NCBI RefSeq assembly: GCF_009730915.1
Contig: NC_052481.1
Coordinates: forward strand, 21,302,461 to 21,366,460
Direction of reading: 5' to 3'
Source: Dioscorea cayenensis subsp. rotundata
Lineage: Eukaryota; Streptophyta; Magnoliopsida; Dioscoreales; Dioscoreaceae
Length of the DNA stretch: 64,000 nucleotides
The translations under genes and the position numbers were made by a program. The notes beneath the pieces are model-generated. The model saw only the letters and a list, made by a program, of their open reading frames with translations. It was not told the DNA's origin and searched no databases. Every line of letters begins with the position of its first letter. The stretch's first letter is position 1. Positions 12,455-24,249 of this stretch are shown one piece after another.

Positions 12455-13944
12455 ATAAAAAAGGCTATATTAAAAACTAAGCAAAAATACAATTAGTAAT
12501 CATCAAAACACAAAACCAATCATTTAAAACCATAAAAGAGAAATAAAGTCATAAATTCAAATGTTGCAAATTTGGAGCCTATACATAACTATTTTCTTTT
12601 GTTTATTAGCTTTGATTATGTTGTAATACAAATATATCATTAAACAAAAATATAATACGACAAAATCTTTTATATTTTAAAAAATAGATAACCCACAAAT
12701 TTATTAAAAGAAAAGCAATTACATAAGAAAAAGATATACATATATTTGAAGTCCCCCGTAATTAGGGGTGATCAATAGTCTGAAAAATACAAATGAACAA
12801 GTTTGATAAATACGACAAAGTTATAATACGACAAATAGAAGTATGATTAAAACTTCAGTAGTTTAAATTTGATTCACATGACTTTATATCTCATGTCATT
12901 AATTCGATCACTTACGAGCAATTTGTTTTGGCATATAGTGCATGTAGCCATATAATCGATCTTTACGTAAAATCCTATAATTTTTTTTAGAAAGAAAAAT
13001 ATACCATTAAAGACTTTATGAATTAAGAAACATGATTAAAAAAAAAATACTTGGCATCTCATTCAAATTATTCATCTCAACTTTTGGATCAAGAGGCATT
13101 TGAAAACAACAACAATTATAGACATCATTTGAAGAACATAGTGTTATTTGAGTGAGTTCAAACTAACCCATCAGAACACTTTAAGAAAACATTCACAACT
13201 GCAACTAATAAATAGTTATCCGTAGCAAAGGGAAGGTAATCTAATAATCAAAATTACAAATTTGAAAAGATTATCCATCAATAATACATACTTTCAAATA
13301 ATAATTATACACATTACTATAAGAAGAACAAGTCAACTCTCAATCATAAGGACACAAATAAAAATTATAAACATTACTATAAAAAGAATGAGTAAACTCT
13401 CAATCATAAGGAAACAAATGAAGTTCAAGTAAAATAGATATATTATCTACAGTAAAAGCGAAGTTGCTCTAGTAATCAAAATTATAAAGTTGAAAAGATC
13501 ACCCAACTTTTAGATATGTAAACCAAAGAGATATTTTGAAAAAACTATAAACATTATATGAAGAACTTGAAGTTTTAGGGTTAGTTCAAACTAAAATCTC
13601 CCATCAAGAATATGTGGACAAACAAGTTTTAGGGATTAGAGACTTGAACTCTGGATTTGATCAGAGAAGGAATGGAATACTAACTCTTTGTTGTAGAGAT
13701 AGTTTATACATACATGATTCAAACACAAGAAAGAACAGTATCACATATTATTGACAAATTAAGATAACAGTTAAGCTTCAATGACAAGAGAGAAATTATC
13801 ACCACCAAGTGATTGAAGTTAATCTTGCTAGCTAGTACTCAAGCTGCAAAAATTCACTGACCTTTTGGATTTAAAAATCAAGAGAAAGCAAGAACACACA
13901 AAAAAAGAGTTTAACTAAACTCTAATCCATCAAGAGTTCAAACT
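12455..13944. repeat. Copy B of the intergenic repeat (tandem with C)
   Basis: From 12654 this block matches copy C at 13951 base for base with scattered differences, giving a period of about 1297 bp. Its first 200 bases (12455-12653) also match the start of copy A but are absent before C. Inside, there is a finer repeat of roughly 150-200 bp, marked by CTCAATCATAAGGA, ATATTTTGAAA and GTTCAAACTAA lines. No open frame of note. Confidence 0.75.
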
Positions 13945-13950
13945 GAACTT

Positions 13951-15150
13951 AATACGACAAAATTAGTCTTTTATATTTTGAAAAATAGATAATCCACAAA
14001 TTTATTGAAATAAGAGCAAGTGCATAAGAAAAGATACACATACATTAGAAGTCCCCCATCATTAGGGGTGATCAATGGTCTGTAAAAAACAAATGAACAA
14101 GTTAAATAAATATGACAAAATTATAATACGACAAAATAGAAATATGATTAAAACTTCAAAAGTTTAGATTCGATTCACATGAGTTTGTGTCTCATGTCAT
14201 TAATTTGCTTACGAGCGAATTTTTTTAGCATGCAGCACATGCAACCATATAATCGATCTCTACGTAAAGGCCTATAACTCTTTTTAGAGAGAAAAATATA
14301 CTATAAAAGACTTTATGAATTAAGAAATATGATAAAAAATACTTATGATCTGATTTAGAGTAATCATCTCAACTTCTAGATCAAGAGGCAATTGAAAACA
14401 ACAATTATAAACACCATTTGAAGAACATGATGTTAATATTTGAGTGAGTTCAAACTAACCTATCAAAACACTTTTAAGAAAACATTCTACTGCAACCAAT
14501 AGATTGATTATCCACATCAAAGTGAAGGTAATCTAATAATCAAAACTGCAGATTTGAAAAGATTATCCATCAATATATACTTTCAAATAAGAATCATAAA
14601 CATTACTATAAGAAGAACAAGTAAAGCTCTCAATCATAAGGAAACAAATGAAAAAATGGATAGATTATCTACAATAAAAGTGAAGCTAATCTAGTTTTCA
14701 AAATTATAAAGTTGAAAAGATCACCTAACTTTTAGATATGTAAACCAAAGAGATATTTTAAAAGAACTATAAACATTATATGAAGAACTTGAAGTTTTAG
14801 GGTTACATCAAACTAAACTCTCCATCAAAAATATGTAGACAAACCAGTTTAAGGGTTGGATACTTGAACTCTGGATTTGATCAGAACAGAAATGGAATAC
14901 TAACTCTTTGTTGTAGAGATAGTTTATACCTACACGATTCAAACACAAGAAAGCACTGTATCACATATAATGCACAAATTAAGAGAACACTTGAGCTTCA
15001 TTGAAAAGAGAGAAAATTATCAAGAATGGGTGATTTGAAGCTAATCTTGCTAGTAATCAAGCTGCATAGCTTTTGTATATAAAAAATCAAGAAGAAGCAA
15101 GAACACACAAAGAGAGTTCAAACTAAACTCTAATCCATCAAGAGAATCAT
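13951..15150. repeat. Copy C of the intergenic repeat
   Basis: Direct tandem copy of 12654-13944. Landmarks seen in both are AAGTCCCCC.. followed by ATTAGGGGTGATCAAT, TTGAACTCTGGATTTGATCAGA, and the end AACTAAACTCTAATCCATCAAGAG. The sequence after it (15150-15730) carries further partial iterations of the small inner unit (ATCAAGA..CATTTTGA, GTTCAA..CTAAAC), then the 3' flank of the zinc-finger gene. Confidence 0.75.
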
Positions 15151-15837
15151 CAAATGCACCAACATTATGCACAAAGAGGACATTCGCTTGAACTTCAACT
15201 AAAGATTCTTAATTTATCAACAACAGATGAGTACTGAAGATAACCTAGTAGTCAAACTCCAAAGTTAAAAGATTACTGAACTTTCAGATAAGAAAATCAA
15301 GAGGAAACAAGATTCATATGCAACTCATGAATGAAAAAGATGAAGAGAGTTCAACCTAAACCCTTAATCATCAAGAATGTTTTGTCATGTATGACAGGAA
15401 AGAGAGTTTGGTCTTTCACCGAACTTTTACATATGAAAATCAAGAAACATTTTGAGAAAAGAAGCCTAAACACCATGGCAACAACATAAACTCATAGCTA
15501 GCTTTACACCATTCAAGTACAAGAAAAAACATCAAGTGTAGCAAGTACGCTTGTGTACTTCAAGTAACCTGTACAAAATTGAAAAATCACCAAACTTTTA
15601 GATATAAAAAATCAAGAGACATTCTCAAACAAAGAGTAATATAAACTCTGAAAACAGATAAATATTCAAGAACACGATGAAACTAATTTAAATCAAAGAA
15701 CAAAGTTGAAGAGAAATACGATCCAAGCTGATCAGTGATCATCTACCTTATTCATCCACACAAATCAATTCTCCTCCTTCCCTAACAAAACGGCCACCAA
15801 ATTAACCAGACCAGAAAAATTGTAAAGTCCTAAATAA

Positions 15838-15892
15838 TCATCATCATCGTCATCATCATCATCATCAGCAGCAGCAACAACAACAACAATAG
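15838..15892. repeat. ATC/AGC/AAC trinucleotide microsatellite
   Basis: Imperfect TCA repeats pass into GCA and then CAA repeats just downstream of the zinc-finger gene, probably inside its 3' untranslated region. Confidence 0.7.
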
Positions 15893-16071
15893 ATAAAACA
15901 TAAATAAGGGTCTGAATAACATCCCAAATTCAATGGCCTAGAAATTGATTGTTCCCTGGCAGAAGTACTGAACCAAGAACAACAACATACTAATCAAAAG
16001 ACAACACAAACAATAATAGTCCAAAAATAAAAATATCAGACCAAAACCAATGAAACCCTAATTTCCCATTC

Positions 16072-16715
16072 TCACTCCTCTCCATCATCCTCTTCCGGAG
16101 CGGGAAGGTTCAAAGTCCAAGTCCAAAACCGGCTTCTTCTCCTGCTCCTCCTCCTCCTCCTCCTCCACACGGTCAACCACAACACCAGCACCAGCACCAC
16201 CACTACCACCTTCTCCCTCTCCTGCATCACGTTCCAAAGCAAAACAACCCTTAACATTCTTATGACTAGCCCTATGTCCTCCAAGAGCTTGTCTACTTCT
16301 AAAATACCCTCTTACAGCTTGAACACTGATACGGAGAAGCAGCATCCACATCTCCAGAAAGCAAAACAAGCGATGCAGCCACATCCTTCTCCTTCTTCGG
16401 CAAACTCCCAGCATCAGCATCATCAGGAGGGTTGATACCACGCCAAGCCCTGTCTGGATGAAGTCTCATATGACCATAAACAGCTTTCCGAGACCAGAAG
16501 TTCTTACCACATTCAGTGCATGCATGGATCACTTCTCCTGCATCTCTTGTTCTCTTCTTTGACTGTTGTGATGAGTTTGCTGCTAGGCCTGATTCAAGTG
16601 GAGGATCACCTTCACATCTGTTCTTCAGTTTCTTGATCGCTTTTCTGGTTGTCTTCTCCATCGTCATTGCCTCCTGCTCCGATGCCGGCGGCCAGGTGGC
16701 CGGAGTTGAGGACAT
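16072..16715 (-). CDS. C2H2 zinc-finger EAR repressor, ZAT2/3-like, two frameshifts
   Basis: Single-exon plant transcription factor, about 213 residues once two extra bases are discounted. Finger 1 (C66, C69, H82, H86) reads CTECGKNFWSRKAVYGHMRLH and is followed by WRGINPP. Finger 2 (C131, C134, H147, H151) carries the QALGGH core and HKNVKGCF. This arrangement, with WRGINPP between the fingers, is that of the ZAT2/ZAT3 group. The C-terminus holds an acidic stretch and an EAR repression motif LDLDLNLPAP, which recruits co-repressors in this family. Basic KKLKNR and KKRTR stretches could be nuclear signals. Frame breaks lie in the T run opposite 16301-16304 (stop right after CKRVF) and in the T run near 16112 (DLDLNL becomes DLDFEP). 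Both are +1 and leave all conserved motifs intact, which suggests sequence error. The start at 16715 was chosen because MSSTPATW leads straight into the conserved body. Confidence 0.88.
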
Positions 16716-18074
16716 CCATGCTTTACTGGCACACAAGACACAACTCTCTTGTCTTTGGAAAGAGACAAGAAGGAAAGCAAAACAGAAAAAGAGAAAGAGA
16801 GAGAGAGAATGAAAGAGAGAGTGGAAAGTGTGCGTGCAACCAGTGGCAGTAAAGGCAGTTGTTAAATGAGATGTGAGAGTTGAATAAAATATTTTTTTTA
16901 GAGAGAGAAACAAGTACAAGTATTAATGGCGGTTATTGATGCGGCGTTTGAAAAAAATGTTGTTTGGAAATTTTTAGAAAATAAAATAAAAAATGGACCG
17001 GCGTCTCAATTGAATTGTGGAGGGTTTTATATTTATTTCATGTTTGAATTGTGAAATATATTAAGTTTTAAAATTTATAGAATTTAGAATTTAAAAAAAA
17101 AAGTAATTAGATTATGAAACTTTTCAGAGAAGCGCTTGAGTGATATTTTATGAGTGGGTTGGAAAACGTGTGGTCTTGTTCCGAACGGGCTTTTGTTTCT
17201 GTTTGGTTCATTGGCTCAAGTATTGAATTAATTAAATTATAATTTGAAAATAAATAAATATTATATTATTATTAAATTTGTAGATAGAGAAAAAGGTGGA
17301 GAGAGAGCATGAAGATTCCGTGAAGGAGGACTGGAGACCGGAGTTGCCAAATTAGGCAACGTTGTGTGTGAAGTCACTTGCCAGTAAAAGCAATGTGGGC
17401 CATAATGACATATTTATTAATAATTAAATGGTTCTTTACATGCAAATTATTTGCATTTATTGACCTAAAAAAACATGCATTTATTTAGTTCCTTCTCTTC
17501 AAAGTCCTTTTTTATATGATGATGAAAACAATTTTGATCAACGAAAATTCAGAGTCGGATTGTAGATAATTAGTTTCATATACTTTGAAAATGATTTTTT
17601 TTTTTTTTTGGGTGCTTTTCAAAGTAAATCAGATATGAAGTTTGATGAATAACATTGCATATTTTTAACATTATTAATTTGCACCATTTTTGAAAGTATA
17701 TGAATAAAATCAATTAATTCAATTAGATTATTTTTATTTTTATTATTATTATTTTTGTTATAATAACAAATTGCAAAGACCTCCCAGCTTTCTTTAAAAT
17801 CACACTGAAATCATATCTAAAAAAAGGATAAAGATGTTAGCTCAGCAAGTACAAAAACTATGATTCTAAACAAATAATTAGACAAAATTTTCTGGTACTT
17901 GAGACACATTAATCAGGCACATTCAGGTCTCTAAATGTCTTAGTTTTTAGATGATAAGTGTGGGTAAAGAGAAAAGAGAGTATTTAAAACTTCAACGAGG
18001 CTTACAAACAGGGATATATTCAACTCTATATATAGAAGATACAACAACAGCAAGCATCTCGAAGCAGATTATCT
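16716..18074. other. Intergenic, promoter side of the zinc-finger gene
   Basis: AT-rich DNA without a supported gene. A GA-rich run at about 16786-16825 forms the leader of the zinc-finger gene. Poly-T and TTA-rich tracts occur near 17597-17612 and 17733-17755. From about 17800 onward it is the 3' flank of the next minus-strand gene. Confidence 0.6.
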
Positions 18075-19216
18075 TCATCCATGGTTTAACCATGGATACT
18101 TCGGGTTCTCGAAGGCGATATCAGCTTTCATGAAGTCTAAGACAGCAGAAGTGGCAGAAATGGAAGGCGAACCACGATCATTCGGCAAAGCCTTTCCCAG
18201 AACATTCAGAACTCTCATCCGATGTAATTCCTTGACTGCCATGGAGGAATGGAACATATTGATCACTCAAAATGATAATTTGTCTTTTAAGTATAAAGAA
18301 AACATATTGAGAAGAATGAATTGCAGAATTACCTTCCTCCAACAGTAGATGTATTGCTCTTTTCTCCAATTCAACAGCATGCTGGCTTCGACCAACGGCA
18401 GATAAAGATCGAAGCACTGATATAACCAAAAGGCGGAGATTATAAATGACAGGGTTTCATTAGGGTTGTTTATGTAAGATAAGAAAATTTTCGATGTAAC
18501 TTACTTCTAATGTAATCATCCTGGCTAGCCTGATCGCAATTCTTCAAAAACGTTTGAAGTTGAAGAAATCTCTCTTTCCAATAATTTGGACTAGCACAGG
18601 GTTGAGGAGACTCGAGCTGAACAGGCATTGTAGTAGTGACCGTTGAATCTTTTGGTTCAGGAAATGCCAAACCAGCCACAGATTTTCCAAGCGTAGCTGG
18701 AGGTGAAGTTCCCTGAGATGAGATGGTTGAAGAAGCAACTGGCACCGGAGTGATTGTTTGAAAGGATGATGATGAGCCTTGCAGTTGCTCCCTCAGCAGT
18801 TTTGCTTCTTTTGTGCTGCCGTTGCTCGATTTTCTTGGTTCTAGAGAAGCAGAAGCTTCTGTGTTGGCACAAGAATTTGTCTTGCCTGGTTCTGTGTCAA
18901 GTTTCCTACGGACATAAACAAGATGTCCATTTGCCCCATTGTTGGCAGGGAGATGGGCACTGGATGGACTAGAGGGATGCTCAGGTTGCTGCCTCTTAGT
19001 ACCATATACTTTTACAGTATTAGAAACTGCCTGGCTGTCCTTAGATGGTGGTGAGTTGCCCGGTGGCTGAGTCATGATGTTCCTCGCTTCATTTGGCAAC
19101 TCCCTTAATGCTACTTTCTTTACTGAGATTGGAGTTTGCTTGTCTCCAGTGGGCATGGCACTTCCACTGGAAACTAGTCTGTACTCATTGAACTTGTCAA
19201 TCATTTGCCGAGCCAT
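18075..19216 (-). CDS. Unnamed conserved plant protein, Ser/Pro-rich
   Basis: Three coding exons: 18505-19216, 18333-18416, 18075-18235. Phases join cleanly to 318 residues. The first 230 residues are low-complexity, rich in Ser, Pro and Thr, with a few basic stretches (YVRRKLD). The last 90 or so look like a folded, mostly helical module: NYWKERFLQLQTFLKNCDQ, then LRSLSAVGRSQHAVELEKRAI, LLLEEVKELHRMRVLNVLGK, ending at YPWLNHG. I recognise the C-terminal module as conserved among plants but know no established function. No signal peptide or membrane segment is visible. The ATG at 19216 (MARQMIDKFNEY) follows directly after the leader exon. The leader probably starts far upstream at about 23.4 kb. 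Confidence 0.8.
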
Positions 19217-22200
19217 TTGAGAAACAGATCACCGAAGAAAATAGCCTGGAAAATGAGAGAATTAATAGGAAGCATCTAACAACCAAATGCTACTGTTGAT
19301 GCAAACAAAGATATCTGAAATTATATATACACACAGCTTAGAAAAATAGGAACTTATGATTAAAAAATGTGAATGGAATCAAGAATCAAATCTAAGCATC
19401 ATGATCAAGACATACTTTCACACAGCTAATTGGTAATGGGTCTAAATCTTCATGCTCCACTTTAGTAAATTCTCTTCAACCATGTCACGACAAGAAATAC
19501 AAGCAGATTAATGAATTCACATTTATGGTGTAATCCATGCCAAACCATAACAAGGTCATCCGAGCAGACAAACCAGTTTTCAGACCAGTTAAAATTGTTT
19601 CCGTGTATTTTGACTATCCAATGTGTATCCTAACTGCTACGAGCAGGTTGTGAAGTAACATAAATACAATCTCGAACTGTGGCATTATTCCATAATCATA
19701 TTATTAACGTAAAACCGCTAGAACAATAAACCATTAACCTAGAGTTTGTGTCAAGAGCTAAAAATAATTAACACGCAACCAACTGACAGGAAAGTTTCCT
19801 TTAATCTTCAATTTAGTGACCAGTGCAAACTAAGAGAGAAAACCTAAAGGAGAGTGAATGGGATAATTCAAATAAAAAACCAGACATGTCTAACATCTTA
19901 TGTTTAAGCATAAAATTCCTCACATAGTAGAGTTATAAAGTCAGTAAAGATGCATTCCAAATTAGCATGAATAGTTATTCAATTAAAAGTCAAATTACCA
20001 AAATCCTATAAAACAGCGTTTTCATTCGTCAAGTCTTAATGCTATTAAGTAGGAAGTTGAATAATTCAATGATGACACTTCAACAACAGTAGGGGACTCA
20101 CATTATAATGGTAATTGACTTGCTTGAGGTATGGTTCTTTGCTAACTCATACACTATCTCCACCCAAGTCTTTAGCAAGTAGAATACCCACAAATCAATT
20201 GGTCAATTGACAGAATATGCAAGCCTTGGTGCAAGCATCACAACACTGCATGACAGTTGCTCAAGATTTTATTTAAAATTTCTTCAAGTATCTTTAGCAA
20301 GTGGACTAAAATCTTAGTCTATCTACTCTCTCAAAAGGCCTTACTATTCCTTGTGCTGTTCTGACATGCATTAAATTTTCCTCTAGATCATAAATGTGGA
20401 TAACAAGATGCTTATGTAATTTCTTAGTTAACTTGAACATTATATCACCATCCAATTAATGTCTGAAAAAAATTTGAACTGGGTGAAAGCCTCATAAAAT
20501 AGAGCTTCAAAATCAAATTGAAGCACTTTATTTGCAAAGCTCAAATAGAATCAGGATGATATAATTGGCACGTTAGCAGGTTGAAGATATGGCAGTTAAT
20601 TTGATGCTTCCATTCATACATAAAGCAATGGTATGCTAAAAGATTGCTCATCAAAAGTATCATGTAACATGCATTGGTGATTTTGATATTAAAAAAATCT
20701 AAAAAATACATAAAAGTAAATAAACAAAACAAAATGGAATCCCACGTAATTCACCTTTCAAAAGAGCAACTTGAATGATACGTCTAATAACAAACAAAAC
20801 AAGATTGAAATTTGAACAAATAGGAAAGCACAAGAAAGGAGAAGTCACGGAGAAAACTCAACCAAATTTCATCAAGTGATTGGATCTGATCTACAACAAA
20901 ATCTTTCAGCTAAAACAGAACCATGTTCCACATCAGCACCCACAGTCAATAAGAACACAAAAGAACTATAAAGAAGCATGCAGTTCTCCAAAACCAAAGT
21001 TCTGCTACAGATTTACAGTGTTAAAATTTTGCATGTTTTCGGTTCTGATAGTATGGGTATCATGTAAATGTTAGTCAGGTCATTGCTCATAATTGGACAG
21101 AAGTATGCCTCAAAATCACAACCTTCAAAATAAGCAAACTTTACAGAATTCGAGCGAGAGATGAAATAATAAGTTAAAGATGTTCAATCTAGGACAGGAG
21201 GCACCCATAGAAATCAATAAATATCATCACTCGTGACAAACCCTACACATGATCATCAATTAGATTCACCAAAAACCAGTGCCCTCTGGCATTCAAGATA
21301 CATACAGGATATGGCTGATGTGTGATACGACATGAAAAACTTTTTCACAAGGACAACTGCATAATGTTTAGAGCTCCTGTGGAAAATATACAAGCAGCAA
21401 AATGACCAGATGATAAAAGAAAATAAAAAAGGCTATCCATCAAACTGAAGTGAGAACTATAAAGATAGAAAATATACCCCTCATTAAAAAACAAAACATG
21501 AAGTGAATGCCTCTAGAGAAACATCAAAACAAAGAAGAAGTTACAACCATATCAAGGTGTTGAAGTAGATCAACCAATATGAATGGCCCTCTCCAAAAGG
21601 AGCAGCCTGGTTAAATCTCACGGATTGTGATATTCAGTATAATTTCTAGAACAAAAAAAAGTAGCAATCAAGTAGATATACTTGATTCCTGATAATCTAC
21701 TGAGACTAGCACAATGCAAAAATTTTAGGCATAAGGTCACAAGCCAAGAAAAATACCATGTGCAAGTTCATATGCAGATTTTTGGGCAACCTTGCTAATA
21801 TGATCCATGTTAATTCAACTACTTTTGATATTTAGCTTCTCTAACCTGATCATATAAGCTTAACTACCTTTTTATATTTACTTTCTATAGGTTGTATTTT
21901 TTATTTAATTTAACTTTATGGTTAGCTTCTATAAGCTGTTAATTTATCTATTTTGATAGATAGTTTCAATAACCTATACATACATTAATTTAGCTATTTT
22001 GGTACCTAAGTCCGGTAAACTCACCATGTGCTTTGATATACCTCATAATAGTAGGATTTGCTACTCACAAACACCAGCAAGAACACTGTTTGACAACAAA
22101 GACTAAAGCAATGGGACTGCTCAGTCTCTGATAAAGCAAAAGAAGCAGACTTCAATTTCCTTCAACAGACTAACAATTCTCTCCAGAGATCAGAAAGACA

Positions 22201-23395
22201 CCTAGAAAAAATAAATGGTGACTATTGCAGTAAATCCTTTGCACATTGGAAACAGAGCAAATGCAAGCCTACAGACGGCATGGAAATCCAAAAGGAGACC
22301 AGACAAAGAACATCTTGTCATTCTTTCTAATGTTACAAGCCTTCCATTTGCCATAAGCAAATTCACATAACAACAAGGGAAAAGCAGAAAAACAAACAAG
22401 CAACACATGGGAAAAATCCTATCTGGCTATCACTCTAAAGCGATAATGAGAAGTGTAAAGTGTAAAATGCCATAAATGAATCCATCAAATATATAAAATC
22501 AAATTAAATAAGTGAATAGTTAACAAATTTCCCTAGACAACAGAACTTTCGAAGATAGTTCACTATAACAACCTGAGCCTAGTGCTTAATAGCATGACAA
22601 CTCAAACACAATCAATTTAACTAATATCCCACAATACCAAAACATTTCAAAGAAGTCAAATACAATATTTCCAAAATCCATAATAAATGTGATCCCAGCT
22701 CTAAAACTAAATTCAGAAAGTCAAGATTGTTTCAGCAAGTCACATTACCTACTTTCCCGGAACATTATAACACTTCAAGGAAGCTCAATAGATCCCTCCC
22801 AACCTTCATACTTCATGGAATCAAACCTAAAACTCCAACTAGCCCTATTTGGAGTTTCTACAACCACTGGAAGTTTGGAACCCTAGCTACACATAATAAT
22901 TGAACATTGCACACATGTTTAGCAAACTCAACGCCATCAATTCCCCCAAAAAAGAAAAATAGAAATTTCACTTCGGAAATTCTCAAAACCATTCTTGCTA
23001 ATATCATAATCAAAATATAGCCTCTGAAAACAAAGAACACTCTCAAAACCTATCCAACCCTTAAATAAAAGCTCCAGAAATCGAACCAAACAAAAAATAC
23101 CCAAAATCAAAACACAAAAAGAATGCCCGTAACAACAAAGACCAACCTATTTTGTCACTAAAATCGCATTATCTCCGATTTACAAGAACCTCTCAACAGA
23201 CAGCTCGAATTGAATGGATACCTGCGACGATTGAACTCCAGGAAAACACAAACCCTAAAAAATTAACAAATTGAGCAGAAAATTCAACAAAAAAAAGCGA
23301 AGAATCGAAGGGAGGATTAGAATACCTCGGAGCATTGCGTACCGATCTAGAGAAGAGGGTGAGAACTCGGGCTCCCAACGGAAAAACCAAAAAGA
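19217..23395 (-). other. Probable long 5' leader intron(s) of the 318-residue protein gene
   Basis: No gene of its own is seen here on either strand. Near its far end, the minus strand has two good donor sites after unspliced-leader-like text: CGTCGCAG before GTATCC at about 23222 and GCTCCGAG before GTATTC at about 23327. The sequence upstream of 23400 turns promoter-like and AT-rich. I infer one or two non-coding exons there, spliced over about 4 kb to the ATG exon. An imperfect internal repeat (GCTTCTATAAGCTGTTAATTTA and variants) sits at 21830-21990. Confidence 0.45.
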
Positions 23396-23456
23396 GCTAC
23401 TTTTATTTCTTTATCTATACTTCCAATTTATTCCCATTTTTTTATTAAAAAAATAA

Positions 23457-23480
23457 AATAATAATAATAATAATAATAAT
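23457..23480. repeat. ATA/AAT trinucleotide microsatellite
   Basis: A run of AAT units inside the AT-rich region between the leader of the 318-residue protein gene and the ubiquilin gene. The remaining stretch to 24249 shows no gene and includes the 3' untranslated region of the ubiquilin gene. Confidence 0.7.
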
Positions 23481-24249
23481 TTTATTTTTATTTATTTTTT
23501 TGCTTGCCCTGCCCACTGGTAAGTAAAATGGCGGGAAAATATTTATTTTTTTAATAGTCATATTTTTTATATAATGTTTTATTTTGGCTTTCAAGAGAAA
23601 TTATTCTGGATTTTTTTTAAAATAAAAAATTATAAAAGAGTATTTTTGTACAGACAGCTGTTCTCCATAAAGATTTCACTAGATTTAAAATTAAATAAAA
23701 ATAAAAATAATACTTTTAGTAACACATCTTCTGAATGTCAGTGAAAAAGCGCACCTGAACCTACAATGCTGTCAGCTGAGAAATTTATAACTTACAAGGT
23801 CTCAAAAAAATATAAAAAGCAAAGGAATTAACTCATGGAAAGCAAATAAAGATTATCAAAGAAACAAACATTACTGCAAACCTTTATAAGATGTAAAAGA
23901 AGGAAAGATACATAAAAGCACTGTTCTAATGCATATATCTGGAGAAGTACACTCTCACAAGACCAGTCTGATGTTGGTATTTACAAATATCAAACTTCTT
24001 TGAATGCTCAAAATGGAGGCTTAGATGAAATAAGGACAAGAATATTTTTGAATAGCCATAAGTTCACAGCTCTCAAGCACCATCTGCTTACTGCAGGCCA
24101 AAATCAGAAGCTGGGATTGTAGAAGTGTTTTTTTTTTTTCACCCCTTGTAGTTTGCTTTTAAGATGATGGATGAATCAAGGGTAATAGATTTCATAGACC
24201 TGTATACCACAAATTCGTATGAAGAGCCCCCTGCATGATATACACATAT

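Noticed and set aside
16516-16852. Plus-strand frames opposite the zinc-finger gene
   Set aside because: Antisense shadows of a conserved minus-strand coding region and its GA-rich leader.
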